Source: Candidatus Kaiserbacteria bacterium
Lineage (GTDB): Bacteria > Patescibacteriota > Minisyncoccia > Phycocordibacterales > UBA2100
Reading direction: 5' to 3'
DNA length: 50,085 bases
NCBI GenBank assembly: GCA_027083345.1
Contig: JALWOZ010000025.1
Coordinates: 1 to 50,085, forward strand
Position numbers and translations under genes: made by a program. The notes beneath the pieces are model-generated. The model searched no databases and was not told the DNA's origin. It worked only from the letters and a program-made list of their open reading frames with translations. Positions 32,999-40,742 of this stretch are shown here, piece after piece; the first letter of the stretch is position 1; each line of letters starts with the position of its first letter.

Positions 32999-33898
32999 AT
33001 GCAATATCCTATAGAGGTTAAAGATAATGTTTTTATAACATGGAAGGAGCTAGGGGAGACGCCGCTCCAGGCGCTTGAGAGATTGCGAGAGCAGGAGTGT
33101 ATTGATGCTAGTATGCCGATGACATACGCTGGTAGGCTAGATCCACTGGCTGAGGGAGAGCTGTTGATATTAGTTGGAGAGGAGTGTAAAGATAAGGAGA
33201 GGTATCTTGGATTAGATAAAGAATATGAGGTAGAGATCTTGCTTGGTGCTAGTACAGACACTGGTGATATGATGGGGGTACTTATGCAGAATTCTTTGTC
33301 CAAGTCCGCACGCCTTGGTGCAAGGTGTGCGGACAAGCCCAAACCTTGCCTACCGGCAGGCAGGTCCTGCGGATGGCCTTCAGATGATGTTCTCCTGGAT
33401 GTCTTAAGAAGTTTTGTAGGTAAGGTGATCTGGTCGTATCCGGCATTTTCTAGCAAGACAGTTGACGGCAAGCCACTTTTCTTATGGTCGCTTGAGGGTA
33501 AGATTGACGAGGTAGAGATACCTAAAAGAGAGAGTGAGATATACGAGCTGGAGTTGATAGAACCTGAAAATGAAATTTCTAAGTTTGTTAAGGGTTTGAG
33601 TGTGAGAGAATTGCGAAAGGTTGTATATAAGAAGATGAATAGCATAAAGCCGGTGCCAGCAAATATCGAGAGTAAGAGACTCGGTGCCGACTTTAGGCGA
33701 GGCGAGGTACTTAAGAGTTGGGCAAATTTTCTTATTAATGCACAGAATAATGACGTAAAAGAGTTCACAGTTATAAAGGTGCGTTGTAAGTGCTCTAGTG
33801 GTACATATATGCGTACATTAGCCAAGAAGATAGGTGGTGAGTTAGGCACAGGGGCTATGGCTCTTTCTATTGTACGTACACAAATTGTGGTAACATAA
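32999..33898 (+). CDS. truB: tRNA pseudouridine-55 synthase TruB
   Basis: This 299-residue enzyme makes pseudouridine 55 in the T-loop of tRNAs. The catalytic aspartate is D48 in TYAGRLDPLAEG. STDTGDMMG, SYPAFSSKTVDGKPL, and a C-terminal region with CSSGTYMRTLAKKIGGELG follow the family. Between about residues 100 and 125 lies an extra segment (SLSKSARLGARC onward with PKPCLPAGRS), coded by two DNA palindromes. The frame extends upstream through the tRNA-His gene, but the ATG at 32999 is the first after the tRNA. Processing of the tRNA would leave a truB mRNA with a 5-base leader. Confidence 0.92.
   Translation: MQYPIEVKDNVFITWKELGETPLQALERLREQECIDASMPMTYAGRLDPLAEGELLILVGEECKDKERYLGLDKEYEVEILLGASTDTGDMMGVLMQNSLSKSARLGARCADKPKPCLPAGRSCGWPSDDVLLDVLRSFVGKVIWSYPAFSSKTVDGKPLFLWSLEGKIDEVEIPKRESEIYELELIEPENEISKFVKGLSVRELRKVVYKKMNSIKPVPANIESKRLGADFRRGEVLKSWANFLINAQNNDVKEFTVIKVRCKCSSGTYMRTLAKKIGGELGTGAMALSIVRTQIVVT
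33304..33334. repeat. Palindrome 1 inside truB
   Basis: GTCCGCAC and GTGCGGAC are complementary arms, extended by CCTT/AAGG after one mismatch, around a GGTGC loop. It is in frame in the truB coding region and belongs to no part of the conserved TruB core. Confidence 0.7.
33344..33364. repeat. Palindrome 2 inside truB (PAGR-type)
   Basis: This GC-rich element has a core TGCCTACCGGCA and flanking CAGG. It encodes CLPAGR in frame. I recall similar CCTGCCTACCGGCAGGCAGG elements as frequent in Parcubacteria genomes, but I cannot search for copies. It lies 10 bases after palindrome 1. Confidence 0.65.
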
Positions 33899-33902
33899 AT
33901 AT

Positions 33903-34298
33903 ATGGCACAGATAAACAAATGCACACATAGGTGGAAGTATTGTAACAAATGTCACGATTGGGGCTGTGCTACAGCAGGGTGTCCCAATCAAATACGTGC
34001 TGAGGTTGGTGGCGGGCTCCTTAGTTTTTCTAGTTATAAGTGCACTACTTGTTTGAGTAAAAAGTGCTCATTATGCGATGGAAAATGGTTCGTTTGCAAC
34101 AAATGTGGAGATGGAGGTTGTAGTAATGAAATTTGCCCTAAATATAGGTGGGAGAAAAGTAGCTTCTTTACATCTGGAGGTTGTAAGACTTGCAAAAGTG
34201 GTAAATGTGGTTGTGGTAATTGGACGTGGTCTAAACAGAATGAAGATAGTGCAGGATGTAATAATCCCAGTTGTGGTAAGTATAATAAGATTTCTTAA
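33903..34298 (+). CDS. Cysteine-rich repeat protein, unknown function
   Basis: I do not recognise this 131-residue protein. It has 19 cysteines (7, 14, 17, 22, 27, 47, 50, 55, 58, 65, 68, 73, 78, 94, 97, 102, 104, 119, 124). The pattern W-x2-C-N-K-C-x4-C-x4-C-P, then C-x-T-C-x-S-x-K-C, occurs twice with a 51-residue period (starting near 7 and 58). A third, shortened copy starts near 104. CxxC pairs suggest several zinc or iron-sulfur sites. There is no signal peptide, so it should be cytoplasmic. It begins 4 bases after truB and is probably co-transcribed with it. Confidence 0.75.
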   Translation: MAQINKCTHRWKYCNKCHDWGCATAGCPNQIRAEVGGGLLSFSSYKCTTCLSKKCSLCDGKWFVCNKCGDGGCSNEICPKYRWEKSSFFTSGGCKTCKSGKCGCGNWTWSKQNEDSAGCNNPSCGKYNKIS

Positions 34299-34301
34299 TA
34301 T

Positions 34302-35963
34302 TTAATTTTCGAAATAGGCGATAAAAGAGCATTTACCACGAATGTCGGTGTATTTAAAATCATCAGCATAGACGTTTTGACATTGTCCTGAGACGAATTT
34401 AAGATTTCTTTGTGCGTAATCTTTAAATTCTGCTAAAGTATTCATGCCACAATATGTGCCAGCATTTTCAACTAAGACACGCTTATTATCCAGCTGAGTA
34501 GATTTAAAGTTTAGTGAAGAGAAAGCATTGTTCCAATGTTGTTTGCTTGGTATCTCACATTTTGTAGGTTCTCTATCTAAGATTTTGTCATCCTTTTTTA
34601 CGTAGACTTTTTTTGCGCAATATACACACGAGTTGTTATATGCTCCAACACTCTGTGGTACAACTTTGCACACCTCGTCTTCTAAGCACGAGTTATTGCA
34701 GTATTTATTTAATTCACCATTAGTACGATAAGAATAGGTTGGTACGTTATCTCTACCATCTATTGATACTCTATCACCACACGCAAGGGATGTTTTTGAT
34801 GTTGTTTTGTTACCGGTTTCTTTTTTAGATTCGTTTTCTTTTATTTTGTTACCGTTATTTTTTATGTTTCGGTCTGTAATGGCGTCTTTGTTCTCTACAT
34901 CTTCTCTATCTTTTTGATTTTTGTCTTTTTTATCATTATCTTTTTGTATAATTTTGTCTGTATTATGTTTTTTTCCTTTGCTACTAACATTATCATCAAA
35001 GCCAAATAACCAATCAATAATACGGCCTATAATACCTATTTTATTTTTTGGCGGAGGAGGTGGAGGAGGTGGAGGGATATCAACAGCGCAATTGCAGTTT
35101 GCCTTTGTGGCAACTTTTAATTTATGAACTTTATATTTAGCCTTTATGTTATATTTTCTCCAGAATATGAAATAGTTTTTTTCCCCTATTTTTACGTCGT
35201 CTACAGTTACGGGAGCCGTGAGAGCAACTCTGAATCCTTTCATAAGAGTATTCCCATTATCTGTTTTTATTAGTTTACTGCATTTACAATCCCCGTTAGT
35301 AACGATAATTATCCGCATGTTTATAGGGTCCCACGTTACTTTTGTGACAGTATTACATTCATCATGATGGTTTATGGTTGCGGTTTCTATTTTTGGAGGG
35401 GTTTTGCCAAACAAAAATTCTTTTATTGATTCTTCTGCCTTTGCCTTGCCTTTTTCTGTTATAAAATCCGCAAGACCTTTACCCCCGGCTATTGTTTTAA
35501 TAATGTCCCATGATATACCGACCCAAGGACCAAAGTGAGCATTGACACGCCCATTAAACATTCCAGATTGCATTTTGCCATTAGCGGCAAGTTCGCAGGC
35601 TTGCTTAGGTCTGGTAGATACATCTCCTATATTAGGTCGTTTCTTAATAAAAGGTTTAAATAATGCTTCTGTTTTTATATCACGTCCACGTGATATTTGT
35701 ATAAGCAAACTCTCCATTACCGGTGAAGGTACTTCTGGGCTAATGTATTCTACTGTTTTATCTGCAATTTTACCAATATCAATTTCAGATATATCTTTTA
35801 CTTCGTTAAGACCTGTCTCTTTTAAAAATTTGTCTTCCGTAACTTTTTTTATTGTGTCTTTAGTAATTTGCGTAGCGTCAATTTTTGCATATAGTATGAT
35901 AGGAGCAGATATAAACAAAAATGTTATCCCCAATATAAGCAGGTTCTTTTTGTGTGTAATCAT
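34302..35963 (-). CDS. Large secreted protein of unknown function
   Basis: This 553-residue protein has a clear signal peptide (residues 7-26, ending near LYA). Residues 30-290 form an unrecognised domain with scattered cysteines (CNTVTKVTWDP, GDCKCSKL). A run of nine prolines follows at about 296-304, then a Lys/Asn/Asp low-complexity linker (about 320-395). A C-terminal cysteine-rich domain of about 150 residues follows (NNSCLEDEVC, YNNSCVYCAKK). The layout suggests a protein anchored by or exposed from the envelope. It converges on the Cys-repeat gene with a 3-base gap. Its base use is ordinary for the window. Confidence 0.75.
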   Translation of the reverse strand: MITHKKNLLILGITFLFISAPIILYAKIDATQITKDTIKKVTEDKFLKETGLNEVKDISEIDIGKIADKTVEYISPEVPSPVMESLLIQISRGRDIKTEALFKPFIKKRPNIGDVSTRPKQACELAANGKMQSGMFNGRVNAHFGPWVGISWDIIKTIAGGKGLADFITEKGKAKAEESIKEFLFGKTPPKIETATINHHDECNTVTKVTWDPINMRIIIVTNGDCKCSKLIKTDNGNTLMKGFRVALTAPVTVDDVKIGEKNYFIFWRKYNIKAKYKVHKLKVATKANCNCAVDIPPPPPPPPPKNKIGIIGRIIDWLFGFDDNVSSKGKKHNTDKIIQKDNDKKDKNQKDREDVENKDAITDRNIKNNGNKIKENESKKETGNKTTSKTSLACGDRVSIDGRDNVPTYSYRTNGELNKYCNNSCLEDEVCKVVPQSVGAYNNSCVYCAKKVYVKKDDKILDREPTKCEIPSKQHWNNAFSSLNFKSTQLDNKRVLVENAGTYCGMNTLAEFKDYAQRNLKFVSGQCQNVYADDFKYTDIRGKCSFIAYFEN

Positions 35964-36015
35964 GTTATCATTATATAGTATAAATCCGTGTAATACTAGA
36001 TAAATAAATTATTCT

Positions 36016-36444
36016 ATGAATAAAAACATTTCATTAATCCTTATTTTTATAGCAATTATATTTGGAGTATGGTTTATGTTTTTAAGAGGTAATCAAGTGA
36101 CTATTCAAAATAATGTGTCTGTACAAAATTTGAATACTATTACTCAATTATCTGATGAGATTGTAGGCAGGTGGCAAAGTGTAGAGGATCCAGCATATAC
36201 TGTTGAGTATAAAGCTGATGGCACTGTAAGGGATTTTAATAACGAACAGGAAATCTTACAGGAGAAATGGGTTATAGATGGTAATGTTGATAAAAAATAT
36301 GGAGAAATGGCTAAATATAAACATCTTCAAATAACCTCAGAGGGTAATTTATTTGATTACGCTATAGTCGAGTTGTCTTCTGATAAATTGTTGCTAAATT
36401 ATTTATCGCACGGTAATATGCTTGAGTATAAGCGCATTAAATAA
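36016..36444 (+). CDS. Small membrane-anchored protein, lipocalin-like repeat
   Basis: This 142-residue protein has one N-terminal hydrophobic helix (residues 5-23) and an extracellular domain. VGRWQSVEDPAYTVEYKADGTV and later EKWVIDG resemble the beta-strand pattern of small lipocalin-like domains in unnamed bacterial proteins. The rest is unrecognised. It diverges from the secreted protein gene across 52 bases, which hold AT-rich promoter-like sequence on both strands. Confidence 0.65.
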   Translation: MNKNISLILIFIAIIFGVWFMFLRGNQVTIQNNVSVQNLNTITQLSDEIVGRWQSVEDPAYTVEYKADGTVRDFNNEQEILQEKWVIDGNVDKKYGEMAKYKHLQITSEGNLFDYAIVELSSDKLLLNYLSHGNMLEYKRIK

Positions 36445-36482
36445 GTATCTGTGATAGTTTTTGAGTATAGTGGTTATTTGCA

Positions 36483-36510
36483 TTGACTCTGCACGTTTAT
36501 TTTGTATAAT
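36483..36510 (+). promoter_or_regulatory. Promoter of secE-nusG-rplK
   Basis: TTGACT (36483-36488) and TATAAT (36505-36510) are 16 bases apart. A start near 36517 would give a 64-base leader before secE. Confidence 0.7.
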
Positions 36511-36521
36511 ATGACCATGTT

Positions 36522-36542
36522 CGCCCTAAGGGGGTGTTTTTT
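36522..36542 (+). promoter_or_regulatory. Attenuator-like hairpin in the secE leader
   Basis: CGCCC pairs with GGGTG around a 5-base loop and is followed directly by six T residues. It begins a few bases after the predicted start of transcription, so it could act as an early terminator or an mRNA 5' stabiliser. The stem is short. Confidence 0.35.
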
Positions 36543-36580
36543 AAAATAAGAAAGGATTATAAATCTAATTAGATATTATT

Positions 36581-36757
36581 ATGGGTTTAATTAAATATTT
36601 ACAGGAGACACAAGCTGAGTTGAAGTTTGTAAAATGGCCAAATAAAAGAGAGACTATCATATATACAACTTTAGTCATCTTAGTGTCGATATCCACAGCT
36701 GTATATCTTGGGTTGTTTGATTTCGTATTTACGAATATTCTTAATAAAATTATATAA
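36581..36757 (+). CDS. secE: Preprotein translocase subunit SecE
   Basis: This 58-residue protein has MGLIKYLQETQAELKFVKWPNKRET at its start in pieces, the amphipathic helix and KxxWP motif of SecE, and then a single transmembrane helix. It stabilises SecY in the translocon. It starts at ATG 36581 and is followed 2 bases later by nusG, the classic secE-nusG pairing. It is too short for a 60-residue cutoff. Confidence 0.93.
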   Translation: MGLIKYLQETQAELKFVKWPNKRETIIYTTLVILVSISTAVYLGLFDFVFTNILNKII

Positions 36758-36759
36758 TT

Positions 36760-37311
36760 ATGGCAGATGTTAAACAACAAACAGACGGTAAGCGTCATTG
36801 GTATACATTGCAAACATACTCAGGATATGAGGATGCTGTAACTCGCAACCTTATGCAACGTCGCGATTCTATGAATATGCAAAACTTAATATTTGATGTA
36901 GTAGTACCCACAGAGAAAAAGATTGTAGTTAAAGGTGGCAAGAGAGTAGAAGTAAGAGAAAAGATATACCCAGGTTATGTGCTTGTAGACATGATAGTTA
37001 CAGACGAGTCTTGGTATGTGGCACGTAATACACCACGCGTTACAGGTTTTGTAGGCTCTGGTACTCAGCCGGTGCCATTGACAGATATTGAGGTTAAGGA
37101 GCTCTTTGCGAGGATGGAGGCAGATGTGGCAAAGCATGCAATAGATCTATCTGTAGGAGATTCTGTTGTAATTACAGATGGACCATTTAAAGACCTTGAG
37201 GGTAAGGTCGGAGAGGTAGACGAGGAGCGAGGTAAGGTAAAGGTGATGGTACCTATGTTTGGGCGTGATACTCCTGTGGAGCTAGACTTCGTACAAGTTA
37301 ACCCTATATAG
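36760..37311 (+). CDS. nusG: Transcription termination/antitermination protein NusG
   Basis: This 183-residue factor has an N-terminal NGN domain (WYTLQTYSGYEDAVTRNL; VREKIYPGYVLVDM) and a C-terminal KOW domain (VGDSVVITDGPFKDLEGKV; VPMFGRDTPVELDF). It binds RNA polymerase and couples it to the ribosome or Rho. It keeps the standard secE-nusG-rplK order. Confidence 0.97.
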   Translation: MADVKQQTDGKRHWYTLQTYSGYEDAVTRNLMQRRDSMNMQNLIFDVVVPTEKKIVVKGGKRVEVREKIYPGYVLVDMIVTDESWYVARNTPRVTGFVGSGTQPVPLTDIEVKELFARMEADVAKHAIDLSVGDSVVITDGPFKDLEGKVGEVDEERGKVKVMVPMFGRDTPVELDFVQVNPI

Positions 37312-37372
37312 CATTACAAATAGTGGACTTTTAGTAAAAAACAAGTAATATACACGGATAAATTAAAATATT

Positions 37373-37798
37373 ATGGCAAAGAAGATAGAGAGAACATTAA
37401 AGCTGCAGATAGAGGCTGGTAAGGCAACACCAGCACCACCTATTGGGCCAGCACTTGGCCAAGTAGGAGTTAACATCGGAGACTTTGTAAACCGCTTTAA
37501 CGACGGTACTAAAGACATGATGGGTAATATAGTACCTACAATAATTAAGGTGTATGACGACAAGAGCTTCGACCTTGAGTTTAAGACTCCGCCAGCATCA
37601 CAGCTTATAATGAAGAAGCTCGGTATCAAGCAAGGCTCAGGTAAGAACCTTACAAAGAAGGTAGGTAAGATAACCCAAGCGCAACTAGAGGAGATAGCTA
37701 CAGAGAAGCTCGCAGATATCTCAGCTAAAGACGCAAAGCAAGGAGCAAAGATAATAGCCGGCACTGCCCGCTCTATGGGTGTTGAGGTTGAGGGCTAG
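37373..37798 (+). CDS. rplK: 50S ribosomal protein L11
   Basis: This 141-residue uL11 forms the stalk base where elongation factors act. KLQIEAGKATPAPPIGPALG and the C-terminal RNA-binding segment GTARSMGVEVEG are diagnostic. In nearly all bacteria rplA (L1) follows directly, but here a ThyX-like gene follows after a terminator, and no L1 gene is seen in the window. A 61-base AT-rich gap separates it from nusG. Confidence 0.97.
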   Translation: MAKKIERTLKLQIEAGKATPAPPIGPALGQVGVNIGDFVNRFNDGTKDMMGNIVPTIIKVYDDKSFDLEFKTPPASQLIMKKLGIKQGSGKNLTKKVGKITQAQLEEIATEKLADISAKDAKQGAKIIAGTARSMGVEVEG

Positions 37799-37810
37799 CT
37801 AAAGTTAAAC

Positions 37811-37857
37811 AACATAATAAAACCACTGGCAAGATTAGCCCGTGGTTTTATTATGTT
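37811..37857 (+). terminator. Terminator after rplK, abutting the ThyX-like gene
   Basis: A perfect 16-bp stem (37811-37826 with 37842-37857) encloses a loop with a further GGC/GCC pairing. Its T-rich 3' arm ends 3 bases before the next ATG (37861). It probably ends the rplK message, and its overlap with the start region of the next gene could also regulate that gene. Confidence 0.75.
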
Positions 37858-37860
37858 AAA

Positions 37861-39228
37861 ATGCAAGAGATGAATCAATTGTCTAACATTAAACACCCAA
37901 CAGCAAGGATTAAAACAGGAGGTAAGGTGGTAGTGCTCAATACTGATGCAACCATAAGTTCTGAGGCTACGGCTATGTTGCAGGCTCTGCACTCACGATC
38001 TACAGGGGGGCTTATGTCGCACCTTAAGAGTTTGGCCAAGACAGGCTCTGACAAGTTTATGTCTAGTTTTTATGTGGGTTACGGTCATAAGTCTATCGGT
38101 GACTGTGGTAATACTACTCTCTTTATAGAAGGAGTATCAATGCTCAATGCTAAGGCTATACAAGATTGGAAGCTCTACTCGGGCCAAGAGGCATCTACTA
38201 GGTATATAGACTTCCGTAAGCAGGAGTTTATGAATCCACTAGGTAATAAAAAAGGTGAGAAAGTTCTTGAGGACTGGCGCAAGTTCTATATAGGCTCTAT
38301 GAGCTCTGTGGTAGAGAGCCTTAAAGAGAGATACCCAATGCAAGATGGTGAGAAGGAGGCTGTCTACAATAAGGCCATAAACGCCAGAGCGTTTGATATC
38401 TTAAGAGGATTCTTGCCTGCTGGGGCAACTACCAACTTAGCTTGGTCTACCAACCTAAGGCAGGCCGCAGACAAAGTGGTCCTACTTAGGCACCATCCAC
38501 TAGAGGAGGTTGCCTGCACTGCAGAGGCGATAACCAAGGCGCTGCAGAAGGCTCATCCAAGCTCATTTGGGCATAAGTTATATAAAGACACAGAGGAGTA
38601 TAACAAGGAGTGGATGAAGCGGGATTATTATTATCATAACACCAAGTGCCCAGACTTTAAGCTCTCTAGAGACTCGATAGACAGAGGGTTTATAAAAGAG
38701 TACAAAAGAGAGTTATCTACAAGGCCAAATGCTCATACAGAGCTGCCGCCGCATATTGCCGAGTTGGGAGATTTGCAATTTGAGTTTACTTTAGACTTTG
38801 GCTCATTTAGAGATATACAGAGGCATAGAGCTGTCACTCAGCGTATGCCACTGCTTACAACAAACTTAGGCTTTGAAGAGTGGTATCTGGATGAGTTGCC
38901 GAGTAAGGTGCGAGTGAAGGGCGAGAAGCTTCTAAAGAAGCAGGAGAAGGCTATAAAGGCGCTAAAGACGACTCCAGAGATAGCTCAATATTACACCGCA
39001 ATGGGCTACAAGTGCGCCAATAGGCTAACGGGCGACTTAAAGGCTCTTGTGTACTTAGTAGAATTGCGTAATACACATTTTGTACACCCAACATTGCGCA
39101 AGAGGGCTATACAAATGGCGCATGAGCTTGAGAGTAGATTTAAAGATACTGGACTTAAGATATACTTAGACAATGAGCCAGATAGATTTGATATTAAGCG
39201 TGGTGAGCATGATATAGTGTTAAAGTAA
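37861..39228 (+). CDS. Double-domain ThyX-like flavin-dependent thymidylate synthase
   Basis: This 455-residue protein is about twice the usual ThyX length and appears to have two ThyX-like halves. ThyX makes dTMP from dUMP using FAD and methylenetetrahydrofolate. The classic motif RHRxxSxNExSxRY is divided: SGQEASTRY lies in the first half (residues 107-115, without RHR), and RHR is in the second (residues 321-323, DIQRHRAVTQRMPLL, without SxRY). GHKSIGDCGNTTLFIEGVS and LPAGATTNLAWSTNLR also match ThyX helices. The gene is followed at 1 base by dcd, then dut and tmk, which supports a role in dTMP synthesis. A pseudo-dimeric active site is inferred. Confidence 0.8.
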   Translation: MQEMNQLSNIKHPTARIKTGGKVVVLNTDATISSEATAMLQALHSRSTGGLMSHLKSLAKTGSDKFMSSFYVGYGHKSIGDCGNTTLFIEGVSMLNAKAIQDWKLYSGQEASTRYIDFRKQEFMNPLGNKKGEKVLEDWRKFYIGSMSSVVESLKERYPMQDGEKEAVYNKAINARAFDILRGFLPAGATTNLAWSTNLRQAADKVVLLRHHPLEEVACTAEAITKALQKAHPSSFGHKLYKDTEEYNKEWMKRDYYYHNTKCPDFKLSRDSIDRGFIKEYKRELSTRPNAHTELPPHIAELGDLQFEFTLDFGSFRDIQRHRAVTQRMPLLTTNLGFEEWYLDELPSKVRVKGEKLLKKQEKAIKALKTTPEIAQYYTAMGYKCANRLTGDLKALVYLVELRNTHFVHPTLRKRAIQMAHELESRFKDTGLKIYLDNEPDRFDIKRGEHDIVLK

Positions 39229-39229
39229 T

Positions 39230-39766
39230 ATGATTTTATCAGATACAGCGGTATTAAAAGAGATTAAGAAGGGTACTCTTGTGATAGAGCCTTTTAACAT
39301 AGAGAGGCTTGGCAGTAACTCATATGATGTTGCACTTAGTAAGCACCTGGCGGTGTATGAGCAAGAGGAGCTTGATGCCAAGGCGCACAATACCTTAAGG
39401 CACTTTGAGATACCTACTGAGGGCTTTGTGTTGCAACCGGGCGAGCTCTACTTAGGCTCTACAGAGGAGTATACAGAGACGCATAATCACTTGTCTATAC
39501 TAGACGGCAAGAGTAGTGTGGGCAGGCTAGGGATAGACATACACGCTACTGCCGGTATTGGAGATGTGGGCTTTAAGGGGTATTGGACGCTCGAGCTCTC
39601 TGTGACAAAGCCTGTTAGAGTCTACGCTGGTATGCCCATAGGGCAAATAATCTACTATACTGTTGAGGGAGAGGTGGAGAATAGGTATGACACTAAAGGT
39701 GATGCCAAATACTCACAGCAAGAGCATTTGCCCGTGGAGTCAATGATGTGGAAGAATAAGTTTTAA
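39230..39766 (+). CDS. dcd: dCTP deaminase
   Basis: This 178-residue enzyme deaminates dCTP to dUTP, feeding dTMP synthesis. The active-site segments DGKSSVGRLG and HATAGIGDVGFKG followed by WTLEL match the family, with the catalytic serine, arginine and glutamate. Whether it is a plain deaminase or the bifunctional form that also releases dUMP is not settled. A separate dut gene follows by 3 bases. Confidence 0.92.
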   Translation: MILSDTAVLKEIKKGTLVIEPFNIERLGSNSYDVALSKHLAVYEQEELDAKAHNTLRHFEIPTEGFVLQPGELYLGSTEEYTETHNHLSILDGKSSVGRLGIDIHATAGIGDVGFKGYWTLELSVTKPVRVYAGMPIGQIIYYTVEGEVENRYDTKGDAKYSQQEHLPVESMMWKNKF

Positions 39767-39769
39767 TTT

Positions 39770-40192
39770 ATGCAAGTTAGAGTTTTAAAAATAAAAGATA
39801 ATGCAAAAGTACCCGTGTTCGCTCATGATAATGACGCGGGTGCAGATGTGTTTGCTATAGAGAGAACTGTCGTGCCTGCTAGAGGCAGAGCTACAATCCC
39901 GACAGGTATTGGGCTCGCAGTCCCTGATGGTTATGTAGCACTTGTATTTGATAAAAGCGGGTTGGCATCTAAGTACGGTTTGTTTAAAGCTGGAGGTGTC
40001 ATAGATTCTGGGTACCGAGGAGAGATCCATGTTATTATGACAAATACTGCAGATAATGACTACATATTTGAAGAGGGAGATAAACTGGCTCAGATAGTAT
40101 TCCAGAAAGTAGAACATCCAGATATGGTCGTAGTATCTGAGTTTGAAGATACCGAGCGAGGTGACTCAGGATTCGGTAGTACAGGTAAATAG
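39770..40192 (+). CDS. dut: dUTP diphosphatase
   Basis: This 140-residue trimeric dUTPase turns dUTP to dUMP and keeps uracil out of DNA. The five motifs are visible: DAGADVFA; DKSGLASKYGL (normally RSGLA); GVIDSGYRGEIHV; GDKLAQIVF; and RGDSGFGSTG at the C-terminus. It sits between dcd and the Nudix gene in the dTTP cluster. Confidence 0.94.
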   Translation: MQVRVLKIKDNAKVPVFAHDNDAGADVFAIERTVVPARGRATIPTGIGLAVPDGYVALVFDKSGLASKYGLFKAGGVIDSGYRGEIHVIMTNTADNDYIFEEGDKLAQIVFQKVEHPDMVVVSEFEDTERGDSGFGSTGK

Positions 40193-40198
40193 TTTTTT

Positions 40199-40732
40199 AT
40201 GGATAAATTACCAAATAAAATAATAACAGAAATAGGGAATACGGAATACTTTCCAGAGAATTTATCTGAGGCTATAGAGTATAAACCGGTAGTGGCTATA
40301 TTGATGACAAGAGATGCGGTGTCAGGCGGTAAAGAGGTCCTCTTAACCAAAAGTAGAAAGACAGGTAAATGGTATTACCCTGGAGGTAAGATGGATATGC
40401 AGCTGGATACTGATGGTACATACAAGATAGAGGATCCGAAGCTGGCTCTAAGGAGGGAGTTCAAAGAAGAGCTTGGTGTTGAGCTTAGTGTTGATATACC
40501 TCGAAACCCAACTTACACAGAGCCTGTTAAGACAGAGGGTAATTTCTACTTAGTGTATACATATGCGGTAGATGTTACCGATAAAGACTTAGGCGAATTT
40601 ACCCTACAAGAGGGTGATACTGTAGAAGAGTTCCAGTGGGTAACAAGCCCATTTGATTATGATTTAACAGAAGTTGCAAAAAACTCTCTTATAGAGAGTG
40701 GCCTTTTTGGTAAGCCGGACTCAGTAGAATAA
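40199..40732 (+). CDS. Nudix hydrolase
   Basis: This 177-residue protein has a Nudix box split by an insertion: GGKMD at residues 62-66, then REFKEELGVEL from about 86. The family hydrolyses nucleoside diphosphates linked to another moiety. Its position between dut and tmk suggests a nucleotide-pool task, perhaps on a non-canonical dNTP. The substrate is unknown. Confidence 0.85.
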   Translation: MDKLPNKIITEIGNTEYFPENLSEAIEYKPVVAILMTRDAVSGGKEVLLTKSRKTGKWYYPGGKMDMQLDTDGTYKIEDPKLALRREFKEELGVELSVDIPRNPTYTEPVKTEGNFYLVYTYAVDVTDKDLGEFTLQEGDTVEEFQWVTSPFDYDLTEVAKNSLIESGLFGKPDSVE

Positions 40733-40742
40733 ATAATTTAAT

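Noticed and set aside
32932-33927. A 331-codon frame on the minus strand over truB
   Set aside because: It covers truB and tRNA-His in antisense. The plus-strand frame has clear TruB motifs, while this one has only low-information sequence.
34921-35127. Plus-strand frame with a run of glycines
   Set aside because: It is the complement of the polyproline stretch in the secreted protein on the minus strand.
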